Both the position numbers and the translations under genes were made by a program. Source: Vibrio sp. 99-8-1 (GTDB lineage: Bacteria; Pseudomonadota; Gammaproteobacteria; Enterobacterales; Vibrionaceae). From it: DNA of 64,000 nt. Under the pieces are notes generated by a model. It was given only the letters and a program-made list of their open reading frames with translations. It was not told the origin of the DNA and ran no database searches. The stretch spans positions 1 through 64,000 of the forward strand of contig NZ_VTXE01000011.1 of the NCBI RefSeq assembly GCF_013114595.1. Direction: 5' to 3'. Positions 16,915 to 25,188 of this stretch are shown here, piece after piece. Every line of letters begins with the position of its first letter. Within the stretch, counting starts at the first letter, position 1.

Positions 16915-18639
16915 ATGAACCTACATCGTTCTACTTACACTGATATTAAGTTGCGTGACGCAGAGATGGTCATGGCGCCTGATAGATTAGGCGCTATGCA
17001 TCAAAACAGAATTAGCTTTGTTCGCAGTATGATCCGTAAAATGGCGGAGCAGAAATGGCAGGTGACAAAACAGCAATGGCAATTATCGCCTCAAGGCTTT
17101 GGTCACGTTATTTACAAGTTGCAAACGCCTCTGCATGTCTATCATCTGGTGGTATTTTGTGACGAAATTGCCGATGAAGAACGCAACGATAGAGTTATTG
17201 CTGAAAAGTGGGATGTGACATTTGCACTGGTGTATGGTGATGTTGACGTTGATTTACTTGAAGAACTAAGAGCAAATGTGCCTCTACAAGAAGCAGGCAG
17301 AAACCCTAATAACGTATTGGTTCTTGCGCGGGCAAATAAGAGTGTCCGGGTGTTTGAGCATATTGTCAGTGCGTTAGCAAAAGGTACCCAGCCAGACACT
17401 TCTGAGCTAGCAGAAGTGGGGTATATCCTTCGCACTACGGCGGTGTATGGCAATGGCAAATTTGGTATTGCCGACTTTAAATTGCTTGAAGATAACCCAG
17501 ATTTTAACTTGTCGTTTAGCGCTCAGATGTGTGCGGTTTATCTATTGCGAGAGTTCAGTCTCGACTGGGTCAATTACTTGGCTATGCAGAAGGGCGGAGA
17601 CTCGGCAACCTCTTTAGATAAAGGCATTCAACGCTATCTAGGGGTCGGAAATGCAACAGGGTTAGGCATGGCTCCTTATCTTATTAATCACCCATGTATT
17701 GTTGATCAGTGGATGACCGCTCGTGAGCGTGCCGTTGCTCAGGCGTTGTCTATGCCTTGTGATAGTGCACTGCATCAGCCTCTACAAAGCTTGCTAAACA
17801 AAGCCATTTGTCATCTACAGCAAGTGGTGACGATTAATGAACATCAAAATCAGCTGAACCATGATGCGATAGCCGATTTACAGCAGCTATCTGAAAATTT
17901 GAAAGAGTTAATGCTGCATCAGCCTGATTGGAACCATTTATCTCAACAGACAAGTGACATGAGTTTAGAAGCGCAAGAGATTTTGACCTCATGCTTGATT
18001 GAGCTTTATCCAGAGTTGGTTGACGGTTTTGAAAATGAGATGAATAGCAATGAAACCTTGGCTATTCCAAGTGGTAAGAATGTGGGAGAGTTGTTAGCAG
18101 TATTGAAAAGTAAATATCGCTGGGCGATAGAGGCTGACTATTCTCTAGCAGAAAATAATTACTGGTTTTGGTATCGCTCGCAGGATAAAGAAGAGCCAAG
18201 ACTTGGTGTTAGAGGTGAAGAGCAAGGCGAAGATCGCGAGTTACCTCTTGATATTGGACGACAGATTAATCGCTTGTACCACGCACTGTGTCAGTGCCCT
18301 GAACACGCGTCTGTAGCGGAGTTTTTGCTTAGTCACTCACAATACAGAGCGATTACTCGTAGAGCATGGACTTTGGGTAACCGTGAAATGGGTGATATTC
18401 AGATGAATGTGTTGCGTGAAGATGCGTTGCCGATGCATCTGCTGCGTTGTAAGTTGGCGATTTTTGGTGCAACGAAATTTGATCCACGCTCTGATCGCTG
18501 GGTTCGTGTCACCTTCTTCCAAGGTGCTCCTTTATTGAATGACATAAAGAGTCCTGACTATATGGACAACTGGATCTTTCCATTGATGCCAGCGAATAAT
18601 AGTAATGACAACCAATTGAGTGGAGGGCTAGCACAATGA
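16915..18639 (+). CDS. Conserved hypothetical protein, 574 residues, no recognised domain
   Basis: A long soluble protein: no signal peptide and no membrane segment can be seen. The N-terminal 150 residues are an alpha/beta mix with HVIYKLQTPLHVYHLVVF and a stretch of aspartates in YGDVDVDLLEEL. The middle has HPCIVDQWMTARERAVAQA, and the C-terminal part has REMGDIQMNVLREDALPMHLLRCKLA, rich in conserved-looking polar residues. I do not recognise the family. It follows the BCCT gene by 89 bases on the same strand and overlaps the next gene by four bases (ATGA), so the two products are probably made in fixed ratio and may act together. Catalytic or regulatory roles in the module are both open. 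The size and context argue against a spurious frame. Confidence 0.85.
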   Translation: MNLHRSTYTDIKLRDAEMVMAPDRLGAMHQNRISFVRSMIRKMAEQKWQVTKQQWQLSPQGFGHVIYKLQTPLHVYHLVVFCDEIADEERNDRVIAEKWDVTFALVYGDVDVDLLEELRANVPLQEAGRNPNNVLVLARANKSVRVFEHIVSALAKGTQPDTSELAEVGYILRTTAVYGNGKFGIADFKLLEDNPDFNLSFSAQMCAVYLLREFSLDWVNYLAMQKGGDSATSLDKGIQRYLGVGNATGLGMAPYLINHPCIVDQWMTARERAVAQALSMPCDSALHQPLQSLLNKAICHLQQVVTINEHQNQLNHDAIADLQQLSENLKELMLHQPDWNHLSQQTSDMSLEAQEILTSCLIELYPELVDGFENEMNSNETLAIPSGKNVGELLAVLKSKYRWAIEADYSLAENNYWFWYRSQDKEEPRLGVRGEEQGEDRELPLDIGRQINRLYHALCQCPEHASVAEFLLSHSQYRAITRRAWTLGNREMGDIQMNVLREDALPMHLLRCKLAIFGATKFDPRSDRWVRVTFFQGAPLLNDIKSPDYMDNWIFPLMPANNSNDNQLSGGLAQ

Positions 18640-19376
18640 TCGTTTCGCACAATGAACTGGTCGCTGCAGTAAACAAAGCGTTTTTTGGCATGCAACGTAG
18701 CTTTGGTGAGGCGGATGTTATTGCCAACATGGTTGCTGATTTACAGATGGTGGGTTTACGTGGTGTTCAACACTTTAATAATGCCAGTCGATTTATCGGC
18801 CTCGACTCAGACTGCGCGGTCTCTATTAACAAGTTGCCGGATAACACCATTGAAGTGGACCTGAAAAATAGCAGCGTGGCTTGTCACCTTCCAGCTGTTT
18901 TAGATTATGCGCTAGAAAATATGGTGGGTGCCAAATCCATCACTTTGGAACTTAAACAGTGTCATAACCGATGGTTGGGATATAGCGAGTTGGTTAGGCT
19001 TGCCGCAAAAGGTATTGCTTGTCGTGCACGTTGGTCAAACGGCAGTAGCCCTAAGCATGTGCTTTATGTGCTTGGACGAGGTTGTATCGCTCCAGAGGTT
19101 TTCTTCTCTGATAACAAAAAACTTGATGGTAATGGTGAAGCTGACAATCACACCATGACTATTGAGCTCTCAGTTAATGATTTTAATGTTGAGCAACATA
19201 CTGAGCACTACTCTATTCACATTAATGGTGATGAACTGAGCCAAGCGGAGAGTGCATCTTGGCAAGATGGTGTGTTTGTCGAGGATGAAGAGTGGCAACA
19301 GCTAAAGCAGACGGCCGCTGTGTTCTTGGTGGAAAATAGTGAGCGTTCCGTTCAGGGGGCAGGAGAGTTGGTATAA
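18636..19376 (+). CDS. Hypothetical protein, possibly DUF3726-like, 246 residues
   Basis: The N-terminus (VSHNELVAAVNKAFFGMQRS followed by FGEADVIANMVADLQMVGLRG) resembles, from memory, the short DUF3726 family, whose function is unknown; I could not check this. The rest is an alpha/beta protein with LGYSELVRLAAKGIACRARWS near the middle and an acidic C-terminus. No signal peptide or membrane segment is visible. Translation is coupled to the 574-residue gene by an ATGA overlap, and the operon ends here at a strong terminator. Such co-translated pairs often form a complex; that is inference. Confidence 0.82.
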   Translation: MIVSHNELVAAVNKAFFGMQRSFGEADVIANMVADLQMVGLRGVQHFNNASRFIGLDSDCAVSINKLPDNTIEVDLKNSSVACHLPAVLDYALENMVGAKSITLELKQCHNRWLGYSELVRLAAKGIACRARWSNGSSPKHVLYVLGRGCIAPEVFFSDNKKLDGNGEADNHTMTIELSVNDFNVEQHTEHYSIHINGDELSQAESASWQDGVFVEDEEWQQLKQTAAVFLVENSERSVQGAGELV

Positions 19377-19412
19377 CTCTTTTGTATAAAAAACCTTAGC
19401 GAATAGTGTTAG

Positions 19413-19449
19413 CAGAGAGCCTGTAATGTTATTGCAGGCTCTCTGTTTT
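19413..19449 (+). terminator. Terminator at the end of the catabolic module
   Basis: CAGAGAGCCTG (19413-19423) pairs perfectly with its complement at 19435-19445 and is followed by TTTT. It lies between the last module gene and the convergent cca gene. Confidence 0.85.
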
Positions 19450-19476
19450 GGTTTTGTGGCATGGGTGTTTAATGGC

Positions 19477-20706
19477 TTATTCAGTATCGGAAAACAGTGC
19501 CATTTTCACCGCATGAACTCGTCGGCTGTCTAGCTCATCTCTTATTGCTTTTCCGGTAAACCCATCGGCAATGATGGCTTGTACCTCAATGGATAATGCT
19601 GCGTTGTAAGCGGTCTCTACGCGCTCTTTTTGAGGATAGGGCATCTGCTGGTGACCTTCTCTTCCCCGATGATCCGCTTCGCAGCACAGCAACACTTGCG
19701 GCAATTTTTCCGGCTTACGCCATACATCAAGTTTGTTGAATACTTTTAAAAAGGTGGCCGCTCGCAGTTCGTCAGCGCGGTGGATATTAGAGTGTTGTGC
19801 GCAGACTGCCAGAGCCAACTCTTTATAATCATTGGGCACTTTTACGCGTTCACATAAGGCTTTAATAATGGCTATGCCTGTTTGGCAATGCATTTTATGG
19901 CTGGGCCACTCTTCTGATGGTGTGACACCTTTGCCGAGGTCATGAACTTGCGCGGCAAAACGAACTTGTGGAGAGGAGCTGATTATTGCGGCCTGTTCTG
20001 CAACCATTAAGGTATGAATGCCTGTGTCGATTTCTGGGTGCCACTGCTCTGGCTGAGGAACACCGAATAAGGCGTCCAGTTCAGGTAGCACTATTTTCAG
20101 TGCGCCACACTGTCTGAGTACGGCAATAAACTGCTCTGGGTGAGGAGTCTGTAGAGACTTTTGCCACTCTTGCCATACGCGCTCTTGGGTTAAATGGGCG
20201 AGTTCGCCGGAGTCGCTGATCTCTTGCATTAACGAAACGGTTTCTTGTGCAACAGAAAAACCCAGATGATGAAGCTTCGCGGCAAAGCGAGCCACACGAA
20301 GTACTCGCAAAGGATCTTCCACAAAGGCGGATGAAACGTGGCGAATGACCTTATCTTGAATGTCTTTTTCACCATGATATGGGTCGATAAGTTGCCCGTT
20401 ATCATCCATTGCGATGGCGTTAATGGTGAGATCTCGGCGCATGAGATCTTGTTCTAATGTCACATCCGCAGAGAAATAACACTCAAAACCTGTATAGCCG
20501 GCCTCGACTTTTTTTTCTGTTCGCGCCAGTGCATGTTCTTCTTTGGTTTTAGGGTGCAAGAAGACCGGAAAATCTTTTCCAACGGCTTGAAAACCTTGTG
20601 ACAGCATCTGTTCTGGTGTTGAGCCAACCACAACCCAGTCATTATCATAAACAGGCAGGTTAAGTAGTTTATCTCTAACCGCACCGCCAACAAGATAGAT
20701 TTGCAA
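19477..20706 (-). CDS. cca: Multifunctional CCA tRNA nucleotidyltransferase with HD domain
   Basis: Adds or repairs the CCA end of tRNAs. The 409-residue protein is close to E. coli Cca (412). The class II nucleotidyltransferase head begins MQIYLVGGAVRDKLL, the catalytic pair of acids is in NDWVVVG and the RRDLTINAIAMD motif is at about 85-100. The C-terminal part holds the HD phosphohydrolase domain (AAQVHDLGKG near 247-256) that gives phosphatase and phosphodiesterase activity. In E. coli it follows bacA directly. Here it has been separated from uppP by the module and is transcribed against it. Confidence 0.97.
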   Translation of the reverse strand: MQIYLVGGAVRDKLLNLPVYDNDWVVVGSTPEQMLSQGFQAVGKDFPVFLHPKTKEEHALARTEKKVEAGYTGFECYFSADVTLEQDLMRRDLTINAIAMDDNGQLIDPYHGEKDIQDKVIRHVSSAFVEDPLRVLRVARFAAKLHHLGFSVAQETVSLMQEISDSGELAHLTQERVWQEWQKSLQTPHPEQFIAVLRQCGALKIVLPELDALFGVPQPEQWHPEIDTGIHTLMVAEQAAIISSSPQVRFAAQVHDLGKGVTPSEEWPSHKMHCQTGIAIIKALCERVKVPNDYKELALAVCAQHSNIHRADELRAATFLKVFNKLDVWRKPEKLPQVLLCCEADHRGREGHQQMPYPQKERVETAYNAALSIEVQAIIADGFTGKAIRDELDSRRVHAVKMALFSDTE

Positions 20707-20796
20707 AGTGAACTCCAGTGAATATCGAATAGTTATCCCTTTACATTCTATCAGGCAATGGTACTTTTCCAGAACTGTTAAGTGAGAGATGAGTTG

Positions 20797-22404
20797 ATGT
20801 ACAAAGATTACTTTGGATTTATAGAGTTGCCGTTTTCCATTGTACCCAGTGCGAGATACCTATTTTTAAGTTCTCGTCATCGGGAAGCGATGGGGCATTT
20901 GCAAGCGGGGTTAGGTGAGGGTGGCGGCTTTGCTATGCTTACCGGCGAAGTGGGAACGGGAAAAACAACCGTATCTAAAGCCATGCTTGCCTCATTAAAT
21001 GACAATGTAAAAGCGGGCTTAATTCTTAACCCAACCTTTAGTGATTCGGATCTTCTCGAAGCCATTTGCGATGAGTTTGAAATTAAATACCCTGATAACG
21101 CCAGCTTAAAGCAGCTGACCAAAGGGATTTATCACTACTTAATGGCCAATCATAGCCAAGGCATTCAAACATTACTGCTAATTGATGAGGCACAACATCT
21201 CTCTGCTCAAGTATTGGAGCAACTTAGGCTGCTAACAAATTTAGAAACCGACAGTCAGAAATTACTGAAAGTGCTGCTTGTCGGGCAACCAGAGCTACAA
21301 CAAAAATTACAAACCGCAGAGCTAAGACAGTTGGCTCAAAGGATCACCGGTCGCTACCATTTGCTGCCATTAGGGGAAAAAGAGGTCGAGCAGTATATTC
21401 AGTTTCGACTGCGTATTGCGGGCAGCCCCGTAGAGTACTTCTCTTCTAAGGCGGTTAAGATTATCGCGCAAACAACCAAAGGTGTACCGAGGTTAATTAA
21501 CCTTGTTTGCGACAAAGCTTTGCTCTACACCTTTTACAGCGGAGAGAAAGAGGTGTCTGCCAGTCAGGCAGAGAAAGCGTGTCAGGATGTGATGAGCTTT
21601 CAAGCCCCCATGGTTGCAGCGCCAACTATGGAAAAAAAGCGCAGCGGTTCTCCTCTGCTGGTGACGTTTTTAGTTAGTGCTCTGTTAAGTGGTGGGATTT
21701 ATCATTTTAAAGCAGACATTAGTCGGTTGATCCAAAGCCAATTAGCGCCTCTACCTGTGGTTCAGCTTGACGAAAAAACCGCGGACAATACTACTGAGCC
21801 AGTTTTGGCGAGTTTTCTCAACCAGAGTCAAAGCTCGGTTGATGCCATGCAAGTGCTGTATGAACTGTGGGGGGTTAGGGCATCTGTCCTGAACAGCAAC
21901 TGCTTGGCGGATAACTCACCGTATCAGTGCGATACAGGCGTTGCCGATTGGCAACATATTGTTTCAGCCAATCAGCCGGTGATATTGCCGTTGAGTGAAC
22001 AGGATAGTTTGTCGTATGTGGTGTTGTACGCCATTAATGATGAGTACGCAGAACTCTTAAATAAGAATCAACGCATTCAGGTGCCGATTTGGTGGCTAAA
22101 AGAGCGCTGGAATGGTGGCTATCAAGGTCTTTGGTACAGCGAAGTGGATCAGGTATTGAAGCGTAATAGCCGGGGCAACCAAGTTTTGCTGTTGGATAGC
22201 TTGCTCTCAACTGCACTCAATGAACCCGCTAACGACAGTGTGTTGTTTGACGCATCGTTAGAGAGAAAAGTACGAGCGTTTCAGCAGTGGCAAGGGCTTG
22301 ATGCTGATGGTGTTGTAGGGCGTAATACTTTGAAAATTTTAGCTAAGCTCACCAATACCTCAGCACCTACTTTGCACCGTATTGAAGTTAAGGAGACAAA
22401 ATAA
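20797..22404 (+). CDS. gspA: Type II secretion ATPase GspA (ExeA-like) with peptidoglycan-binding domain
   Basis: GspA works with GspB in the inner membrane to place the GspD secretin through the peptidoglycan. The 535-residue protein has an AAA+ domain (FAMLTGEVGTGKTTVS, Walker A near residue 50; LLLIDEAQHL, Walker B). A single membrane segment follows at about 275-295 (LLVTFLVSALLSGGIYHF), then a periplasmic part ending in a peptidoglycan-binding domain (VRAFQQWQGLDADGVVGRNT). The ATG at 20797 gives the family start MYKDYFGF; a GTG five codons upstream is less likely. The stop overlaps the gspB start (TAATG). It is divergent from cca. Confidence 0.92.
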   Translation: MYKDYFGFIELPFSIVPSARYLFLSSRHREAMGHLQAGLGEGGGFAMLTGEVGTGKTTVSKAMLASLNDNVKAGLILNPTFSDSDLLEAICDEFEIKYPDNASLKQLTKGIYHYLMANHSQGIQTLLLIDEAQHLSAQVLEQLRLLTNLETDSQKLLKVLLVGQPELQQKLQTAELRQLAQRITGRYHLLPLGEKEVEQYIQFRLRIAGSPVEYFSSKAVKIIAQTTKGVPRLINLVCDKALLYTFYSGEKEVSASQAEKACQDVMSFQAPMVAAPTMEKKRSGSPLLVTFLVSALLSGGIYHFKADISRLIQSQLAPLPVVQLDEKTADNTTEPVLASFLNQSQSSVDAMQVLYELWGVRASVLNSNCLADNSPYQCDTGVADWQHIVSANQPVILPLSEQDSLSYVVLYAINDEYAELLNKNQRIQVPIWWLKERWNGGYQGLWYSEVDQVLKRNSRGNQVLLLDSLLSTALNEPANDSVLFDASLERKVRAFQQWQGLDADGVVGRNTLKILAKLTNTSAPTLHRIEVKETK

Positions 22405-23282
22405 TGTCTCAAATAATGAAAGCACTGCAAGAGTCGGAGATGAATCATCAAGCGGGTCAGCCCTCTTCGGTGGCTTCGGCGTCATTATCTCAGCAGCAGC
22501 CAAAGTCGACAGGTTGGCTTTTTTATCTGTTTTTGGCGTTGATTTTACCTTGTGGTTTGTTGGTGATTAATTTTGTTAACAGCAACAGTGAATGGCAGCA
22601 GTTAACGAAACAACGTCTTGCTGAACAACAGCAGTTGGCAGAACAAAAGGCACTTGATAGCACTATTGCGGTTGAGTTGCCTTATCCAGATACCTCATCT
22701 CTTGAACCATTATCAGAGATTCGGCAGCGATTAGGTAAAAATAACAAGCCGAAAATAGTTGAGATTGTGGTGGAAAAAGAAGAAAAGCCAACAGAAACAG
22801 AGCTGACGTCACTCAAGGAGACAAGCGCTATTAGCGCCAATGCGAAAGAGAGTGAAGAGACAAAGGATTTGGCGAGTGGCAGTCATACTAATGACAACAC
22901 GGTGAGTAATGACGAAGGGTTTCAACTTGATTCTCTTGATCTCAGCGGTTTATCTCCAGAGCTGGCAAAACGTGTTGAACAAGCTTTTAGTGTTGAGAGT
23001 ATAAGCGACTCAGTTGAGCAAGATAGAGCCGCTAAAGCAGCGATTAAGCTGGTGGATAATGAGAATCAGTTTGTAGGGCAACTGCCCGCGATGAATCTAC
23101 AAACGCATATGTACGCCAGTAATAAAGATAGTCGCTGGGTAAAAATAAATGGTCGTGAGCTTTATGAGGGGGATTGGTTAAACAACCAAATTAGGCTGGT
23201 AAGTATTTCCCCACGTAATGTTGTGATTGAATACAAGGGTAAGTTTATTGAAATCCCTGCTTTGTATGAGTGGAAGGGATAA
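22404..23282 (+). CDS. gspB: Type II secretion protein GspB
   Basis: The 292-residue partner of GspA. It has a short cytoplasmic N-terminus, one membrane helix at about 35-55 (GWLFYLFLALILPCGLLVI) and a long, low-complexity periplasmic linker rich in K, E, T and S. The C-terminal conserved domain of about 60 residues (MYASNKDSRWVKINGRELYE then EIPALYEWKG) matches the T2SS-B family. It is co-translated with gspA and ends at a bidirectional terminator. The pair is known in vibrios and Aeromonas to sit apart from the main gsp operon. Confidence 0.92.
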   Translation: MSQIMKALQESEMNHQAGQPSSVASASLSQQQPKSTGWLFYLFLALILPCGLLVINFVNSNSEWQQLTKQRLAEQQQLAEQKALDSTIAVELPYPDTSSLEPLSEIRQRLGKNNKPKIVEIVVEKEEKPTETELTSLKETSAISANAKESEETKDLASGSHTNDNTVSNDEGFQLDSLDLSGLSPELAKRVEQAFSVESISDSVEQDRAAKAAIKLVDNENQFVGQLPAMNLQTHMYASNKDSRWVKINGRELYEGDWLNNQIRLVSISPRNVVIEYKGKFIEIPALYEWKG

Positions 23283-23320
23283 TTATATAAAGTAAATTAA
23301 CGACTTTTTATATTATGCGC

Positions 23321-23352
23321 AAAGGCTTCAACGATTGAACGTTGAAGCCTTT
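23321..23352. terminator. Bidirectional terminator between gspB and the SOS gene
   Basis: AAAGGCTTCAACG (23321-23333) and its exact complement (23340-23352) form a 13-bp stem with a six-base loop, with TTTTTT on the + side and an A/T-rich flank on the other. Confidence 0.85.
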
Positions 23353-23376
23353 TTTGATTGAAAATTAACACAGAAA

Positions 23377-23598
23377 CTAGTGCGTATCACCTGCTCGTTC
23401 TGCACCAAAAGAGATATCTTTATAGACATCTTTAAAGCGTTTGGTTTTGGGTTTGCTTTTTGATTTACAAGGGGTGAGTTCAGATTCAGATTGAATAGCG
23501 AGCTTATGATCCTCGGCAGCTTGGATAAACTCAGGATCAGACATCGCTTGTTTGCGAAGTTTGTTTACTCTATCGAGCCTTTCAGATAACGAAAACAT
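23377..23598 (-). CDS. Small LexA-controlled protein of unknown function (73 residues)
   Basis: The product is soluble and charged. It has an N-terminal helix-like segment (SERLDRVNKLRKQAMSDPEF), then an acidic stretch, then a lysine-rich run (KSKSKPKTKRFKD) and a short tail. I recognise no family; it is not YebG, DinI or SulA. The gene is well supported by signals: a GGGAGG ribosome binding site six bases before the ATG, a TTGACT-N16-TATACT promoter, two LexA boxes and a terminator. The boxes imply that it is silent until DNA damage. The lysine-rich middle could bind nucleic acid, but that is a guess. It sits between gspB and the nos operon, in a spot that varies between relatives by my reading of gene order. 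Confidence 0.85.
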   Translation of the reverse strand: MFSLSERLDRVNKLRKQAMSDPEFIQAAEDHKLAIQSESELTPCKSKSKPKTKRFKDVYKDISFGAERAGDTH

Positions 23599-23614
23599 AT
23601 CTAACCTCCCATAA

Positions 23615-23686
23615 AGCTGTATTTATATACAGTAGTATAGTGTTGGTATTGCTTAAGTCAATAAAATACTGTTGTTATGTACAGTT
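23615..23686 (-). promoter_or_regulatory. SOS promoter with two LexA boxes
   Basis: Read on the minus strand, a -35 TTGACT (23661-23656) and -10 TATACT (23639-23634) are 16 bases apart. A 20-base LexA box at 23634-23615, with CTGT-N8-ACAG at its core, differs from the E. coli consensus at only three positions and overlaps the end of the -10 and the transcription start. A second CTGT-N8-ACAG box at 23669-23684 lies just upstream of the -35, its centre 52 bases from the first, about five helical turns on the same face. This is the standard layout of a tightly repressed SOS gene. Confidence 0.9.
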
Positions 23687-23865
23687 GTTTGTTCACTTAT
23701 TATGTTTATCTGTATAGCTATAGTTAATTATAGACCATATTTGGGAAAGTGAGAGGGGAAGAATGCGAGCTAATAGGTTGAAAACTATTAATTTAATGAC
23801 AATTTGTTTTTAGTATTTGGGGGAAGGTAGCCTCTTGTTTTTATTAACAAAAGGCTGAAGCAAGA

Positions 23866-24360
23866 TCACAGAATATCGATAGTAATATCTTGGTATTGAT
23901 AAATCGTACCGCCATAGTTTTCGCTGAATGCTTTGGCGTCTTCCTGTTTGCCGAAGCTGGCTAATGTTTTACCCATCGCACCTTTTTGACTTGAGCCAAT
24001 AACAAACCATGCTTTTTCCGCATCAATGAAATATTGGTCTTCTGGTTTTTGCCATGGCGCCTTGCTCATATCATGAACAAACACTTGCCTCACTTGACGT
24101 TGGTTTTCTGGCTGCAAAAGGTAGCTGAACAGATCTCGTGTCGAGCAAAACTTTAATACGTTGTCGTTTCCATTTTGATAGGCTTCCCCTTTAGGCCCGG
24201 GGAAATTCGCGATGATCATGCCACATAAATGACACTCATCAGCACTTTCGATCGCGACGGCTTGTTTTAACATGGTTTGTTGCGGCGCTTCTCCGCAGCC
24301 AACAAGAAAGAGAGAGAGAGCAAATAAAAAGTGCCACTTGGACCGTAGGTAATTGTTCAT
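23866..24360 (-). CDS. nosL: NosL copper-binding lipoprotein
   Basis: NosL is an outer-membrane lipoprotein that binds Cu(I) and helps to load the Cu sites of nitrous oxide reductase. The 164-residue protein starts with a lipoprotein signal peptide whose lipobox is LVGC (Cys near residue 22). It has the copper motif CHLCGM near 43-48 and the family's conserved FCSTRDLFSYLL segment. It is the last gene of the nos operon, nine bases after nosY. A run of six AG units lies in the signal-peptide part, too short to claim phase variation. An imperfect hairpin follows near 23832-23858 but no clear T-run. Confidence 0.94.
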   Translation of the reverse strand: MNNYLRSKWHFLFALSLFLVGCGEAPQQTMLKQAVAIESADECHLCGMIIANFPGPKGEAYQNGNDNVLKFCSTRDLFSYLLQPENQRQVRQVFVHDMSKAPWQKPEDQYFIDAEKAWFVIGSSQKGAMGKTLASFGKQEDAKAFSENYGGTIYQYQDITIDIL

Positions 24361-24369
24361 ATTTGGGCC

Positions 24370-25188
24370 TTATAAGTTTTTGTTTTTAAAAATAATGAGC
24401 GCGACGCTAAGCGGGGCAATAATCCAAGCGAGCATCACTAGCAGCAATGTCGAGGTTGAATAACTGCTGTTGATGGCGACAGAGAGCACGCCGTTAACAT
24501 CACTACTGTTAAGTGAAGAGAGATTGATCAGCCGGAAGAGATCGGCAGGGTTAAACATCATCAACTGCACTAAACCATGTTGAGTGACCATTTCATCGGT
24601 ACCGACTAATAGTGCCAATAAAACCAGATCAAAAATAATGACGAACAGCAGCCACAGTATTAGCGCAATACCGGCTGCTTTTGATTTTTCTGAAACCAGT
24701 AAACTAATGACATAGGCAAGAGCGATAAAACATAATCCCAGCAAGGTTGAGGTGAGGATAAATAGGCTGAACGCTTCTCCGATGGCGACCATGTCAGTGG
24801 TTAATTGAAGTAACGCTGCGGCGCTACCAAAACCTAAAATGGTTGCCAGCGCAATTACGCCTCCTTGCCCTATAAATTTCCCTAGCAGGAGTTGACCGTG
24901 GCTTATTGGGTATGTCATCAGCAACAGTAGGGTGCCGGACTCTTGCTCTCCTACAAAGCTATCGTAGCAAAGGAGCAGCGCGATCAACGGAATAATAAAT
25001 ACCGACAAACTTGATAGGCTGGCAATGGTAGAAGAAAGGGAAGGTGAGGAGATATGTCCAGACGCCACTGTTCCGTAATAGCTAAGGCCAATGGAGAGCA
25101 AAGCAAATATGAAGGTAATAGAAATAAACCAACGGTTGCGAAGGCTATCTTGAAACTCTTTTAATGCAACGGCAAAGATAGGGTTCAT
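24370..25188 (-). CDS. nosY: NosY ABC transporter permease
   Basis: The 272-residue integral-membrane partner of NosF, with about six membrane helices and the family start MNPIFAVALKEFQDSLRNRW. NosDFY together are needed to mature the CuZ centre of NosZ, by supplying sulfur or handling copper in the periplasm. Its ATG overlaps the NosF stop (ATGA), so the ATPase and permease are translated together. Hydrophobicity and context agree, and no defect is visible. Confidence 0.95.
   Translation of the reverse strand: MNPIFAVALKEFQDSLRNRWFISITFIFALLSIGLSYYGTVASGHISSPSLSSTIASLSSLSVFIIPLIALLLCYDSFVGEQESGTLLLLMTYPISHGQLLLGKFIGQGGVIALATILGFGSAAALLQLTTDMVAIGEAFSLFILTSTLLGLCFIALAYVISLLVSEKSKAAGIALILWLLFVIIFDLVLLALLVGTDEMVTQHGLVQLMMFNPADLFRLINLSSLNSSDVNGVLSVAINSSYSTSTLLLVMLAWIIAPLSVALIIFKNKNL

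Noticed and set aside
23832..23858. Hairpin after nosL as a terminator
   Set aside because: One mismatch in the stem and no T-run on the minus strand; it may be only a 3'-end stabiliser.
24309..24320. Run of six AG units in the nosL signal-peptide region, as a possible phase-variation tract
   Set aside because: Six dinucleotide units are few for slippage control, and the gene is in frame; kept only as a remark.
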